DNA of 64,000 nucleotides from NCBI RefSeq assembly GCF_001562055.1, contig NZ_LLWE01000018.1:310001-374000 (forward strand), given 5' to 3'. Below the pieces are notes generated by a model. The model was given only the letters and a program-made list of their open reading frames with translations, made no database searches and was not told where the DNA came from. The translations under genes were made by a program, and so were the position numbers. This stretch comes from Polycladidibacter stylochi. GTDB lineage: Bacteria > Pseudomonadota > Alphaproteobacteria > Rhizobiales > Stappiaceae. The stretch's first letter is position 1. Each line of letters starts with the position of its first letter. Positions 27,974-37,552 of this stretch are shown here, one piece after another.

Positions 27974-29392
27974 GTGGGTAAATTTGCATGGAATTTGAAG
28001 TACAGGGCTTTAACTGCCGCAATTTTTGCCCCTGTATTTGCTTTTGGTGTTCAAAGTAGCTTTGCGCAGGTTAAGCTGACAACCAGCAATGAGTACCAAC
28101 AAGGGCAAGCCAGGCAGCCTATTAACCCTAATGCCACTCTACCCTCAGGGTATGTATCTCCCTCAATGCCGATTAATCACGATAATCCCCTTAGCGCGAA
28201 TGCTGGTGCTGAAATGGCGTTGCAAGGTGCGTTCGTTGAAGGTGCTGAATGGGAAGATGGTTTCGATAGCTCTGCGATAACGCTTGGCAGTTATGATCGA
28301 ACAACGCCTTTTATTAGCTCTGATAGTATACCGGCGATGGGCAGGGCTATTGCTAAGTACGAGCGTATCGTTGCTTCAGGTGGTTGGCAGCGCGTGCCGC
28401 AAGTCACAAAGTCTTTGCGTGTTGGTATGAGCCATGACACTGTCAAAGCGCTGCGGCAAAGACTTATGGTCTCTGGTGACTTGGCTGCAGGTGCGCCCAT
28501 TACAAGTATATTTGACAGTTATGTCGATGGTGCAGTTCGCCGCTTTCAGTTACGTTATGGGCTGGTGGCAGACGGAGTTGTGGGCAAGAGTACGATTGAA
28601 GCGATGAATGTGCCAGCAACTTTTCGACTTAACCAGCTGCGTGTGAACTTGCCGCGAATACAAGAGTTGCAGGCGAAGCTTGAAAATAAGTATGTGATGG
28701 TAAATATTCCAGCCGCACGTACCGAGGTTGTCGAAAATGGTCATGTTCATTCTAGACACACAGCCGTTGTTGGTAAAAAAGATAGGCAAACGCCGATACT
28801 GGATAGTGCAATTTTCGAGGTGAATTTTAATCCGTACTGGACAGTACCGTTGAGTATTATCCGTAGGGATTTGATACCACGTATGCAAAAGGATCCAACA
28901 TATCTTGCAAAAAACCGAATTCGGATTTTTGATTGGCATGGCAAAGAATTGCAGTGGCAAGATATTGACTGGACGACCGACGAGGCAACCCAATACCGCT
29001 TTACGCAAGAACCTGGTGATGGCAATTCCCTCGGGCATGTGCGGATAAATTTCCATAATACGCATCAAGTGTATTTACATGATACTCCTGAGCAATCTTT
29101 ATTCGGTAGTGGGTACCGGTTCCACTCTTCAGGGTGTGTGCGGGTGCAGAACGTACGCGAATTCGTATCTTGGTTGACAGCAACAACAACCAAGGATTGG
29201 AGTCGTTCACGGGTGGATGCCACTATTCGCAGTGGTGAGCGTCTTGATGTTAAGTTGAAGACGCGTATTCCCTTGCACATGGTTTATGTGACAGCTTGGT
29301 CGCATGGTGATGGTCTGGTGCGTTTCCGGGATGATATTTATGGTCGTGATGGTGCATTCGCATCTCCGGTAGCTGGTGGCCAGCTCCAGTGA
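27974..29392 (+). CDS. ldtP: L,D-transpeptidase LdtP
   Basis: A 472-residue periplasmic peptidoglycan cross-linking enzyme. The signal peptide covers about residues 1-31 (Ala-rich, ending SSFA-Q), a peptidoglycan-binding-1 domain runs from VTKSLRVGMSHDTVKALRQRL to VADGVVGKSTIEAM, and the YkuD catalytic domain follows. The nucleophile is Cys388 in FHSSGCVRVQN. Of the TTG at 27971 and the GTG at 27974, the GTG sits 6 bases after AGGAG and is preferred. Its stop overlaps the next gene by four bases (GTGA). Confidence 0.93.
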   Translation: MGKFAWNLKYRALTAAIFAPVFAFGVQSSFAQVKLTTSNEYQQGQARQPINPNATLPSGYVSPSMPINHDNPLSANAGAEMALQGAFVEGAEWEDGFDSSAITLGSYDRTTPFISSDSIPAMGRAIAKYERIVASGGWQRVPQVTKSLRVGMSHDTVKALRQRLMVSGDLAAGAPITSIFDSYVDGAVRRFQLRYGLVADGVVGKSTIEAMNVPATFRLNQLRVNLPRIQELQAKLENKYVMVNIPAARTEVVENGHVHSRHTAVVGKKDRQTPILDSAIFEVNFNPYWTVPLSIIRRDLIPRMQKDPTYLAKNRIRIFDWHGKELQWQDIDWTTDEATQYRFTQEPGDGNSLGHVRINFHNTHQVYLHDTPEQSLFGSGYRFHSSGCVRVQNVREFVSWLTATTTKDWSRSRVDATIRSGERLDVKLKTRIPLHMVYVTAWSHGDGLVRFRDDIYGRDGAFASPVAGGQLQ

Positions 29393-29574
29393 GCCCATCA
29401 CAAACCAGGGAAGTTTTCTTTGAGGTGCGCCAATATGGGGCGCTCCTCAAGGTTAGTGCAATTTGCTCACAAAGTGGCACTGAGGTTTTTGTGAGTGGAC
29501 CAAAATCGGCGTCCTTAGCCTATTTGAAGAACTTGGCATACAATAAGCTACTATTGGAATTAAAGGCGCGGTGA
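29389..29574 (+). CDS. Small conserved-type protein, DUF6898-like
   Basis: A 61-residue protein whose GTG start overlaps the ldtP stop (GTGA), so translation is probably coupled. The sequence FFEVRQYGALLKVSAICSQSGTEVFVSGPKSASLAYLKNLAYNKL reads as two or three beta strands followed by a helix. It resembles the short alphaproteobacterial DUF6898 proteins as I remember them; function unknown. It has no signal peptide or membrane helix, so it should be cytosolic, although its partner gene encodes a periplasmic enzyme. Confidence 0.65.
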   Translation: MSPSQTREVFFEVRQYGALLKVSAICSQSGTEVFVSGPKSASLAYLKNLAYNKLLLELKAR

Positions 29575-29887
29575 GTCTTTGGGATTTGCGTGAATACTCT
29601 TATATCGTTTTGGTTAACTTCTTTTAAAATAAGCTGATTTTGCTGCTTTGAGCGTTTTTGCAAATATCGACGATTGTTGAGATAAATTTCGCTGTGCATA
29701 GAATTGGCAATTAGTCTTATTTGTTGCTCTTGTGCGTCTGTAAGCACTTGTTTCAGCATTATATAGCTTGGGTTTATCTTTCGCTTATGTTAATTGCAAT
29801 TGCTCTTGGTTGATCGCTGTTGCCAGATTGTATTGCCTCAATGATTGCAAACACAATCGGCACAGATAATTATAATGAGGCCCGCCT
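29575..29887. other. Gap before glyA
   Basis: 313 bases that should hold the glyA promoter. I recognise no riboswitch. A minus-strand reading frame of 79 codons (29759-29520) begins here without a ribosome-binding site and runs into the upstream gene; I do not accept it as a gene. Confidence 0.4.
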
Positions 29888-31201
29888 ATGACTGTTACGG
29901 ATAGCACTCGTGTGTCCCCTCTCTACCCCGACTTTTTTAGTGGCTCACTTGCCGAAGGTGATCCTGATATCCTTCAGGCCATTAATAGTGAGCTTTCGCG
30001 TCAACAAAATGAAATCGAGTTGATTGCGTCGGAAAACATTGTATCGCGCGCTGTTTTAGAAGCGCAGGGCTCGGTTTTAACGAACAAGTATGCTGAGGGT
30101 TATCCTGGACGCCGCTACTATGGTGGCTGTGAATACGTTGATGTGGTTGAAAACCTTGCTATTGAGCGGGCAAAGAAGCTGTTTGATTGTGGGTTTGCGA
30201 ATGTGCAGCCAAATTCTGGTTCGCAAGCAAACCAGTCGGTGCTGATGGCTCTGGCAAAACCCGGGGATACAATTTTAGGCATGAGCTTGGATGCGGGTGG
30301 TCACCTGACACATGGTGCCAAGCCAAATCTATCCGGTAAATGGTTTAATGCGGTTCAATACGGTATTGATACGGATACCGGATATATTGATATGGAAGAT
30401 GTGGCAAAGCTAGCCCGCGAGCATCAACCGAAAATAATTGTTGCAGGCGGCTCGGCATATTCACGTCGGATCGACTTTGCTGCATTTCGAAAAGTGGCTG
30501 ATGAAGTTGGGGCATATTTGTGGGTTGATATGGCTCACTTTGCCGGACTTGTTGCCGGTGGTGCACACCCAAGCCCGTTTCCTCATGCGCATGTAGCGAC
30601 TTCGACCACACACAAAACATTGCGTGGCCCTCGTGGCGGGCTTGTTTTGACCAATGACGAAGCTATTGCGAAGAAAATTAATTCCGCAATCTTCCCAGGT
30701 CTGCAAGGTGGACCTTTGATGCATGTGATTGCTGCCAAGGCAGTTGCTTTTGGTGAAGCTCTGCGCCCCGAGTTTAAAACCTATGCTGAGACCGTTATCA
30801 AAAATGCACAGGTTCTTGCTGAGGTTCTAGTTGAAGGTGGTGCCGACATTGTTTCCGGTGGTACAGATACACACTTGTTACTTGTTGATTTGCGCCCAAT
30901 GAACTTAACAGGTAAAGCTGCTGAGAAAGCACTCGGCCGGGCGAATATAACCTGTAATAAAAATGGTGTGCCGTTAGACCCGCAAAAGCCAACGATTACC
31001 TCTGGCATACGTCTTGGAACACCTGCAGGCACGACACGCGGATTTGGACCTGAAGAGTTCCGTGAAGTTGGTCGCTTAATTACAGAAGTTCTCGAAGGTC
31101 TGCGTAAATCCAACAGCGAAGAAGGTGATGCAGCTGTGGAGGCAGCCGTTAAGGAGAAGGTCTTGAAATTAACAGCTCGCTTCCCGATCTATGAAGGCTA
31201 A
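29888..31201 (+). CDS. glyA: Serine hydroxymethyltransferase
   Basis: A 437-residue PLP enzyme that interconverts serine and glycine with tetrahydrofolate, the main one-carbon source. It has the conserved N-terminal [29 protein letters not shown], and the PLP lysine Lys243 in [14 protein letters not shown]. The length is slightly above that of E. coli GlyA, with a short Ala/Glu-rich C-terminal end. The following nrdR-ribD-ribE-ribH-nusB order is common in alphaproteobacteria. A hairpin follows 9 bases after the stop. Confidence 0.97.
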   Translation: MTVTDSTRVSPLYPDFFSGSLAEGDPDILQAINSELSRQQNEIELIASENIVSRAVLEAQGSVLTNKYAEGYPGRRYYGGCEYVDVVENLAIERAKKLFDCGFANVQPNSGSQANQSVLMALAKPGDTILGMSLDAGGHLTHGAKPNLSGKWFNAVQYGIDTDTGYIDMEDVAKLAREHQPKIIVAGGSAYSRRIDFAAFRKVADEVGAYLWVDMAHFAGLVAGGAHPSPFPHAHVATSTTHKTLRGPRGGLVLTNDEAIAKKINSAIFPGLQGGPLMHVIAAKAVAFGEALRPEFKTYAETVIKNAQVLAEVLVEGGADIVSGGTDTHLLLVDLRPMNLTGKAAEKALGRANITCNKNGVPLDPQKPTITSGIRLGTPAGTTRGFGPEEFREVGRLITEVLEGLRKSNSEEGDAAVEAAVKEKVLKLTARFPIYEG

Positions 31202-31209
31202 GGGTTATT

Positions 31210-31246
31210 ACAGGTTTTTCATCTTTACTGGGAGTAAACCTGTTTA
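31210..31246 (+). terminator. Probable terminator after glyA
   Basis: An 8-bp stem, ACAGGTTT (31210-31217) with AAACCTGT (31236-31243), with an 18-base loop and a short T-run. The long loop weakens the case. Confidence 0.5.
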
Positions 31247-31353
31247 ACACATTGTTTTCTACTAGTTCTTTGTCGTAAGGCTAGAATTGGAAATATGCAT
31301 ATTAAAATGGCCAGGGGTAACTTTGGCCATTTTGTAGTAACAGGAGACGCTCG

Positions 31354-31839
31354 ATGCGCTGTCCCTATTGTGGTGGTGAAGATACTCAGGTTAAGGATTC
31401 TCGTCCGACAGAGGATAATAGCTCCATACGTCGGCGCCGTGTATGCCAGACTTGCGGAGGCCGGTTTACTACGTTTGAGCGTGTCCAATTGCGTGAGTTG
31501 ACGGTTATTAAAAAAAGTGGTCGACGCGTTCCCTTTGATCGGGAAAAGCTCATGCGCTCCGTTTTGATTGCTACACGTAAGCGGCCTGTGGAGCCCGATC
31601 GTATCGAGCGCATGGTTTCGGGCCTTGTGCGCCAGTTAGAAAGCTCTGGTGAAAGTGATGTGATGGCCGAGGATATTGGACATCTTGTCATGGAAGGCCT
31701 TAAGACGCTTGACGATGTGGCTTATGTGCGATTTGCTTCTGTTTATAAGAATTTCCGGGAAGCTAAAGACTTCGAGGCTTTACTCGATGAACTAAGTGAT
31801 GGTGAGGAGGATCCACTGTTGCTCACGCCGCGCAATTAG
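31354..31839 (+). CDS. nrdR: Transcriptional repressor NrdR
   Basis: 161 residues. The zinc ribbon has Cys3, Cys6, Cys31 and Cys34 (MRCPYCGG and VCQTCGGRF), followed by an ATP-cone domain with [18 protein letters not shown], which binds dATP/ATP. It represses ribonucleotide reductase genes at NrdR boxes; no such gene is in the window. It stands upstream of ribD, a widely conserved arrangement. The last residues are acidic (LSDGEEDP). Confidence 0.97.
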   Translation: MRCPYCGGEDTQVKDSRPTEDNSSIRRRRVCQTCGGRFTTFERVQLRELTVIKKSGRRVPFDREKLMRSVLIATRKRPVEPDRIERMVSGLVRQLESSGESDVMAEDIGHLVMEGLKTLDDVAYVRFASVYKNFREAKDFEALLDELSDGEEDPLLLTPRN

Positions 31840-31887
31840 GTTTTTTTATCTTCTCCTTCTCTTGTGTGTTCCATTCAGGTGAGTTCG

Positions 31888-33024
31888 ATGCTTATTCCTT
31901 TCGCGAGCCGTACCCAAGAAGAACTTGATAGACTCTATATGGGAGTTGCTATCGGGTATTCACGACGTGCTCTCGGGCGGACATGGCCCAATCCTTCTGT
32001 CGGGGCGGTTCTTGTTCGCTTTGATAAGGGGCATAATGGGGGGCAAATTGTTGGTCGTGGGGTTACGCAGCCGGTTGGCGGGGCGCATGCGGAAGTTGTG
32101 GCGTTGCAAGAGGCCGGTGCCTTGGCAAAAGGTGCAACAGCTTACGTTACTTTAGAGCCTTGCTCGCATACGGGACGAACAGGCCCTTGCTCTAAGGCAT
32201 TGATCGAAGCAGGGGTACGCCGCGTTGTTTATGCTGTCACTGACCCAAATCCTTTGGTGTGCGGTTGTGGGCATCGGCAGTTGGCGGCGGCAAATGTTGA
32301 GGTTAGTCAAGGTGTGTTGCAATCAATGGCTCGGCAGCCTTTAGCCGGTTACCTAAGTCTGGTGGAAAAGCAGCGACCGTATATTATGCTAAAAATGGCT
32401 GTGTCGGAAGATGGCTATATTGGTCGAAAGGGTAGCGGGCAAATTCGAATAACCGGGCATACCAGTCGCCAAATGGTGCACAGTATGCGTGGGCAGGTTG
32501 ATGCTATTGCGGTTGGTATCGGCACTGTTTTGGAAGACGATCCTAACTTACAAAACAGATTACCGGGGTGCTTGGAGCGCTCTCCTGTAGCCGTTGTTTT
32601 TGATGCGAAAGCGCGCTTGCCACTTGACAGTCAATTAGCGCGTAGAGCCAAGTCCTCGCCTGTTTGGTTGTTGGTGGGGGCTGGCATTGCTTCGCAGCAA
32701 TATGATGAGCTTGAAGCAATGGGGGTTCGCCTATTGCCGGTAGCTCTAGATAGCAATGGGAAAATAGACTTGCCTCAAGCGTTAAAAGAGCTTGGAAGGC
32801 AGGGTATTACAAAGCTGATGTTAGAGGGCGGCGCTCAGCTTGCTGCGGCCTTTTTGCAAGATAGCTTGATTGATGAAGCGCTCATCTTTAAAGGTGCGCA
32901 AAAACTTGATAATGGTTTGTTGCCGTTCGGTTCTTTTGGTCTCGAAAAGCTCCATTCATCGATGAATGGAAAATTTTTACAAGCCTGTGACGCAGACGAA
33001 TTATGGCATTACACTAAGTTTTAG
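31888..33024 (+). CDS. ribD: Bifunctional riboflavin biosynthesis protein RibD
   Basis: A 378-residue two-domain enzyme. The N-terminal deaminase has the zinc motifs HAEVVALQEAG and TLEPCSHTGRTGPCSKALIEAG; the C-terminal reductase (from about residue 150, PYIMLKMAVSEDGYI) reduces the ribosyl group with NADPH. Together they perform the second and third steps from GTP. The ATG at 31888 has AGGTGA a few bases upstream; the GTG at 31864 would add eight residues. No FMN riboswitch is recognisable in front of it. ribE starts 11 bases after its stop. Confidence 0.94.
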   Translation: MLIPFASRTQEELDRLYMGVAIGYSRRALGRTWPNPSVGAVLVRFDKGHNGGQIVGRGVTQPVGGAHAEVVALQEAGALAKGATAYVTLEPCSHTGRTGPCSKALIEAGVRRVVYAVTDPNPLVCGCGHRQLAAANVEVSQGVLQSMARQPLAGYLSLVEKQRPYIMLKMAVSEDGYIGRKGSGQIRITGHTSRQMVHSMRGQVDAIAVGIGTVLEDDPNLQNRLPGCLERSPVAVVFDAKARLPLDSQLARRAKSSPVWLLVGAGIASQQYDELEAMGVRLLPVALDSNGKIDLPQALKELGRQGITKLMLEGGAQLAAAFLQDSLIDEALIFKGAQKLDNGLLPFGSFGLEKLHSSMNGKFLQACDADELWHYTKF

Positions 33025-33035
33025 GAGCAAGAGAC

Positions 33036-33644
33036 GTGTTTACTGGTATCGTTACGGATGTGGGCAGGTTGGTTGTCGTTGAGAAAATAGACGCCGGACT
33101 GCGTTCTCGGATTGCATGTTCTTATGAGCCTGAAACGATTGATATCGGTGCATCTATTGCATGTTCAGGTGTTTGTCATACGGTTGTTGCACGTGGACGT
33201 GATGGCGAACAGGCGTGGTTCGAGGTGGAAAGCGCGGCCGAGACATTGCGATTGACAACCGTTGCTGGCTGGAAGGTCGGCGATATGGTCAATCTTGAAC
33301 GCTCGCTTGCCTTAGGAGCTGAGCTTGGTGGACACTTGGTACAAGGCCACGTGGATGGGCGCGCCAAAATAATTCGCCGCGAAGAACATCCTGATAGTGT
33401 CTATCTTCAATTCTCGTGTGCGCCTGAGTTCGCAAAATTCATTCCCAAAAAAGGCTCGGTTGCGCTGGATGGTACGTCGTTGACGGTGAACGAGGCTGAC
33501 GGTAACACGTTTTCTGTATTTCTTATTCCGCACACACTTTCGGTGACCACTTGGGGGCAGCGCCTTGAAGGTGATGAGGTGAACTTGGAAGTCGATATGA
33601 TGGCTCGCTATGTGGCGCGGCTGGCTGAGTTTAACCAAGAGTGA
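33036..33644 (+). CDS. ribE: Riboflavin synthase, alpha chain
   Basis: A 202-residue enzyme that dismutates two 6,7-dimethyl-8-ribityllumazine molecules into riboflavin. It starts at GTG (MFTGIVTDVG) with AGGAG just upstream, overlapping the ribD stop region. Two lumazine-binding barrels are visible: the first contains GVCHTVVARG and LGGHLVQGHVDG, the second KKGSVALDGTSLTVNEADG and IPHTLSVTTWG. The length is normal. It belongs with ribD and ribH. Confidence 0.96.
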   Translation: MFTGIVTDVGRLVVVEKIDAGLRSRIACSYEPETIDIGASIACSGVCHTVVARGRDGEQAWFEVESAAETLRLTTVAGWKVGDMVNLERSLALGAELGGHLVQGHVDGRAKIIRREEHPDSVYLQFSCAPEFAKFIPKKGSVALDGTSLTVNEADGNTFSVFLIPHTLSVTTWGQRLEGDEVNLEVDMMARYVARLAEFNQE

Positions 33645-33852
33645 TTTTTTGAGGCTTATGGGGCCAGTTGGTGCAAAGAATTTATGTTTTTGCCGATTGT
33701 TTTTAACGCATCGGTGAGAATATGGCTGGACAATTTGTTTTTTGCATGGTTCCTGAGTGTAATGTCCTGTAAACACAGGCCCCCGGCATATGTTGGGATT
33801 GGTAATAGAGCCGTTGTTCGCTAACGGGGTTCTTAAGTGGTGAGTGGTAGTG

Positions 33853-34302
33853 ATGACAGCAGTTCCAAATATCCTAGTGATTGAAGCGCGATTTTATGAA
33901 GATCTAGCCGATGCCCTTTACGAAGGTGCCGAAGAGGTTTTGGAGCGTGCTGGTGCAAGAATTTCTCGCGTGAGTGTACCTGGTGTCCTTGAAATTCCCG
34001 CTGCTTTATCCATGGCGCTAGCTGGAGTTGAGATGGGCAGCGCCGATTATGATGGTTTTGTGTTACTTGGTGTGGTTATTCGCGGAGAAACAACGCATTA
34101 CGATATTGTTTCAAATGAGTCTGCTCGCGCTATTATGGACCTTGTGGTTGATGCCGCTCTTCCCGTTGGCAATGGTATACAAACGGTAGAAAATAGCGAA
34201 CAAGCATGGGCAAGAGCCAGTGTTGAACAAAAGAATAAAGGCGGTGGTGCAGCTGAAGCTTGCTTGGCAATGATAAAGCTACGCGACCGTTTTGGGATTT
34301 AA
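33853..34302 (+). CDS. ribH: 6,7-dimethyl-8-ribityllumazine synthase
   Basis: A 149-residue enzyme that makes lumazine from the ribityl pyrimidine and dihydroxybutanone phosphate. The start is ATG 33853; GTG codons at 33844 and 33850 are alternatives. Motifs: LVIEARFYEDLADALYEGA, SVPGVLEIPAAL, and the catalytic His in GVVIRGETTHYDIVSNESAR. Icosahedral or decameric assembly is usual for the family. A 208-base gap to ribE is unusually wide for this operon and could carry a second promoter. nusB starts 6 bases after its stop. Confidence 0.95.
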   Translation: MTAVPNILVIEARFYEDLADALYEGAEEVLERAGARISRVSVPGVLEIPAALSMALAGVEMGSADYDGFVLLGVVIRGETTHYDIVSNESARAIMDLVVDAALPVGNGIQTVENSEQAWARASVEQKNKGGGAAEACLAMIKLRDRFGI

Positions 34303-34308
34303 TTAGGA

Positions 34309-34803
34309 ATGACGAGCGAACAAGGTAATAGCAAGAAAGAAGTGCGGCCTGTGAACAAGCGCGGGGCTGCGCGCCTTGCTGCGGTACAGGCTATCTATCA
34401 ACTTGAAGTTTCCGAAGCACGTGTGAACGATGTTTTGAGCGAATATGAAGTTTTTCGCCTCGGACAAGAGGTCGACGGTGAGTTGTATCGTGAAGCCGAT
34501 GCAGGTTGGTTTCGTGACCTGGTCCAGATTGTATTCGAAGAGCAGCGGAAAATTGACCCAGCACTTCATAAAATGCTTTCTCAGGACTGGCCACTTAAAC
34601 GCGTTGATACAACTTTAAGAGCCATACTAAGGGTTGGCATGGGCGAACTGTTGCGTAAAAAAGATGTGCCGGCAAAGGTTATTATCAATGAATATATTGA
34701 GATAACAAAAGCCTTTTACGAGCAAGAGGAACCCAAGCTTGTGAATGGTATTATGAACCGGTTGGCGCGTGATTTAAGGCCTGAGGAATTTACTTCCGAG
34801 TAA
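34309..34803 (+). CDS. nusB: Transcription antitermination factor NusB
   Basis: A 164-residue all-helical RNA-binding protein that joins NusE (S10) at boxA in rRNA antitermination. Helices seen are ARLAAVQAIYQLEV near the start, RVDTTLRAILRVGMGELL, and KVIINEYIEITKAFYEQEEPKLVNGIMNRLA at the end, the family's most conserved stretch. The N-terminal extension (EQGNSKKEVRPVNKRG) is basic and typical of Hyphomicrobiales. The ribH-nusB pairing is widespread. Confidence 0.95.
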   Translation: MTSEQGNSKKEVRPVNKRGAARLAAVQAIYQLEVSEARVNDVLSEYEVFRLGQEVDGELYREADAGWFRDLVQIVFEEQRKIDPALHKMLSQDWPLKRVDTTLRAILRVGMGELLRKKDVPAKVIINEYIEITKAFYEQEEPKLVNGIMNRLARDLRPEEFTSE

Positions 34804-34891
34804 GTTGATTAAAGGTTTTAGTTTGTACCCCAAAAGCAAGGCTTGGCATTGCATGATTGCAAGCTGGCAAAGAAACGGGTCATAGGTATCC

Positions 34892-35899
34892 ATGGCGGCG
34901 TTAGGCGAATTTTCGTTTATAAAGAAATACCTGGCGCCGCTGGCGCAAAGTACAGGTGCAGCCGGACTTGAAGACGATGCGGCAACATTGTCTCCACGTA
35001 ATGGCTATGATCTTGTCATTAGTAAGGATATGCTGGCCTCGCAAGTACACTTCTTTGCTGATGACGCACCCGAAGATATTGCGGCAAAAGTACTTCGGGT
35101 TAATGTTTCTGATATTATTGCCAAGGGGGCAAAACCTCTTGGCTATTTTATGGGGCTTGGGCTCCCCGTTACAGCTGATGATGCGTTCATGGGGCGTTTT
35201 GTTGATGGGCTGAAGCGGGATATGTTACGCTACGGGCTTGATTTGCTCGGGGGTGACACCATTAAAACCGGCACTGGTCAACTGGTTATTTCTATCAGTA
35301 TGTTTGGGGAGGTGCCGACGGGCAGAGTTGTTCGCCGAACGACAGCGCAAGCCGGGGCTCTTCTGTATGTAACTGGTAATATTGGCGATTCAGCACTGGG
35401 GTTGTGTTTACGCCGCGATGATAATGCCCGCGCTCAATGGCAAGTTGATAAAAGTGATATTGATTATCTTCTTGGCCGGTATTTAAGGCCAGAGCCTCGC
35501 ATTGAAGCGCATGAAATCATCAGAGAATATGCACTGGCTTCAATGGATATTTCCGATGGTCTGGTTGCTGATCTTGGTCACATGTGCCAAACATCTGAGG
35601 TTGGTGCACAAGTAGAACTGAGCAGGATTCCACTTTCTCATGCGGGGCAACGCGTTGTAAAACTGTGCCCTGATGCGGTTGAAACCGTTGTTACTGGCGG
35701 TGATGACTATGAGGTACTTATGGCGGTTTTGCCAGAGAATGCTAGCGAGTTTGAAACCGCTATGCGCCAGTGCGGGGTACGGGTTACGCAAATCGGCAAA
35801 TTTGTCGAAAGTAAAGTAACTTTTGGCTCATGTGAGCCTGTATTCTACGATAACCAGCAGGTTGTTACTTTTTCCAAGCGTGGATATGCCCACTTCTAG
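34892..35899 (+). CDS. thiL: Thiamine-monophosphate kinase
   Basis: A 335-residue ATP-dependent kinase that makes thiamine diphosphate from thiamine phosphate. Conserved points are LEDDAATL (Mg/ATP-binding Asp), NVSDIIAKGAKPLGY, GGDTIKTGTGQLVISI, MDISDGLVADLGHMC and VTGGDDYEVL near the C-terminus. The length is typical. It follows nusB by 88 bases, as in other Hyphomicrobiales, and precedes an MFS transporter. No TPP riboswitch is visible, which fits an enzyme needed constitutively. Confidence 0.95.
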   Translation: MAALGEFSFIKKYLAPLAQSTGAAGLEDDAATLSPRNGYDLVISKDMLASQVHFFADDAPEDIAAKVLRVNVSDIIAKGAKPLGYFMGLGLPVTADDAFMGRFVDGLKRDMLRYGLDLLGGDTIKTGTGQLVISISMFGEVPTGRVVRRTTAQAGALLYVTGNIGDSALGLCLRRDDNARAQWQVDKSDIDYLLGRYLRPEPRIEAHEIIREYALASMDISDGLVADLGHMCQTSEVGAQVELSRIPLSHAGQRVVKLCPDAVETVVTGGDDYEVLMAVLPENASEFETAMRQCGVRVTQIGKFVESKVTFGSCEPVFYDNQQVVTFSKRGYAHF

Positions 35900-36145
35900 G
35901 GCTAGAGGCGAAACGGCCATCAAGCTGCGGATACCATATTGGGGTGATATAAGTTAACCTGACATTCTTTGTTCGGAAGAGGGATTAACTTTTACCTGAA
36001 TCGAAGAAACTATGGTTGATAAGACTGTTTTCTAAAATGCATTGTTAAAACAGTGGGTAAATCCACATAGATGATAGGGTTCGATACATTAGATCTTGCT
36101 TATTAATAGCGCTTCTTTAGTGAAGAACTAAATAAGGAGCGTAGC

Positions 36146-37372
36146 ATGAGCGTGCAGACAAGTAATGTAAATGAAACACCCGTGTTTGATGACGATCTAG
36201 CAAGCTACAACGCTAGGATTCTTGCTTTTGCGCAGGCTTTCGGCTCTTCCGCTACAACAATAATTTATAGCACCACGACAATTCTGGCAGCGAGTTTGCT
36301 CGGCGGCGATATGACGTATGCAACGTTGCCGGTGACTGCGCTTGTTTTCGGAACAATGCTTGGCAGTCTGCTTGCTGGGCAAATTATGCGGCGCTACGGG
36401 CGTCGCTTTGGTTTTTTGCTAAGCAATTTTACCGGAATTTTGTTCTCTTTGCTTGCAAGTTACGCTGCCTATCAGGGTAGTTTTACGCTTTTGTGCCTTT
36501 CGACATTTGGAAACGGGGTTGTGGCAGCATTTTTGCAACAAGGGCGGTTTGCGGCAACAGACACTGCTTCGCCTGCGTTTCGGCCCAAGGCGGTTTCATG
36601 GGTTCTTACAGGTGGTATTGTTGCGGCTATACTGGGGCCACAAACAGTTATTTTTACCAAGGATTTATATACGCCGTTTTTATTCATGGCCACTTATATG
36701 GTGCAGGCCGGGTTGCAATTTTGTGCGCTTATAGCTGTGGGTTTTTTACGTTTACCCAAGCGGCAAAAGGTGACTATTGATAGGGACCAAAAACGTCATT
36801 GGTCAGAAATTTTCTCGCAAAGGCCTTTAATCATTGCGGTGCTCTGCGGTGCAACCAGTTACAGCCTAATGAATTTGCTAATGACTTCGGCACCCCTAGC
36901 TATGGTGGGTTGTGGTTTTAGTGAGTCGGAGGCGGCCCTTGGCATACAGTGGCATGTGTTGGCAATGTATTTGCCGAGTTTCTTTAGTGGCAGCATTATT
37001 TCGCGCTTTGGCTCTACGCGTGTTATTGCCGCAGGGTTTATTGTGACCGGTCTTTCTGCAATTGTTGGCATGAGTGGCGATGGATTGGCGCACTTCTGGA
37101 TATCGCTGATACTACTTGGTCTAGGCTGGAATTTTTCTTATGTTGGCGCAACAACTTTACTGACAACAACTTATAGAAATAATGAAGCGAATAGTGTTCA
37201 GTCAATAAATGACTTTGTGATCTTTAGTTCTATGGCGGTATCGTCGTTTTCCTCAGGAAAACTACTTTCAGTTTATGGCTGGGATATGGTCAATCAGATA
37301 AGTTTACTTTTGGTGATTGTCGTACTTGTTCTTCTTCTATCTCTTAGGGTTAGAGCTGTAACCTCTAGTTAA
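36146..37372 (+). CDS. MFS transporter
   Basis: A 408-residue 12-helix secondary transporter. Helix 2-3 motif A is GQIMRRYGRRFGF (about residues 79-91), and a charged central loop (LRLPKRQKVTIDRDQKRHW, about residues 202-220) separates the two halves. An excellent ribosome-binding site, AAGGAG, lies 6 bases before the ATG. MFS genes of this type between thiL and hppA are common in Hyphomicrobiales; the substrate is unknown, with drug efflux or nutrient import both possible. Confidence 0.85.
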   Translation: MSVQTSNVNETPVFDDDLASYNARILAFAQAFGSSATTIIYSTTTILAASLLGGDMTYATLPVTALVFGTMLGSLLAGQIMRRYGRRFGFLLSNFTGILFSLLASYAAYQGSFTLLCLSTFGNGVVAAFLQQGRFAATDTASPAFRPKAVSWVLTGGIVAAILGPQTVIFTKDLYTPFLFMATYMVQAGLQFCALIAVGFLRLPKRQKVTIDRDQKRHWSEIFSQRPLIIAVLCGATSYSLMNLLMTSAPLAMVGCGFSESEAALGIQWHVLAMYLPSFFSGSIISRFGSTRVIAAGFIVTGLSAIVGMSGDGLAHFWISLILLGLGWNFSYVGATTLLTTTYRNNEANSVQSINDFVIFSSMAVSSFSSGKLLSVYGWDMVNQISLLLVIVVLVLLLSLRVRAVTSS

Positions 37373-37552
37373 TTGTGAAGTGCGTCAGTGTGCAGCGGCA
37401 CTTATCAACCTACGTGTTATCTAGGACTACCTCTGAAAACAATCTTGACGGATAGTGCCAGCCATATACCGTCTCCCCATACGTGCTTCAACTAGAGGCG
37501 GTACTTTAGTCTCTGCAATCTTTCGTTGCAGATCAATCCTAGGGGAGGATTC

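Noticed and set aside
28550-29068. 172-codon minus-strand frame inside ldtP
   Set aside because: It is antisense to the conserved YkuD domain of ldtP and has no plausible start signal.
29520-29759. 79-codon minus-strand frame between the 61-residue gene and glyA
   Set aside because: It has no ribosome-binding site, a Lys/Gln/Asn-rich composition expected of AT-rich DNA, and overlaps the small gene at 29389-29574.
33645-33852. Possible FMN riboswitch before ribH
   Set aside because: I looked for the conserved RFN core sequence in front of ribD and between ribE and ribH and did not see it.
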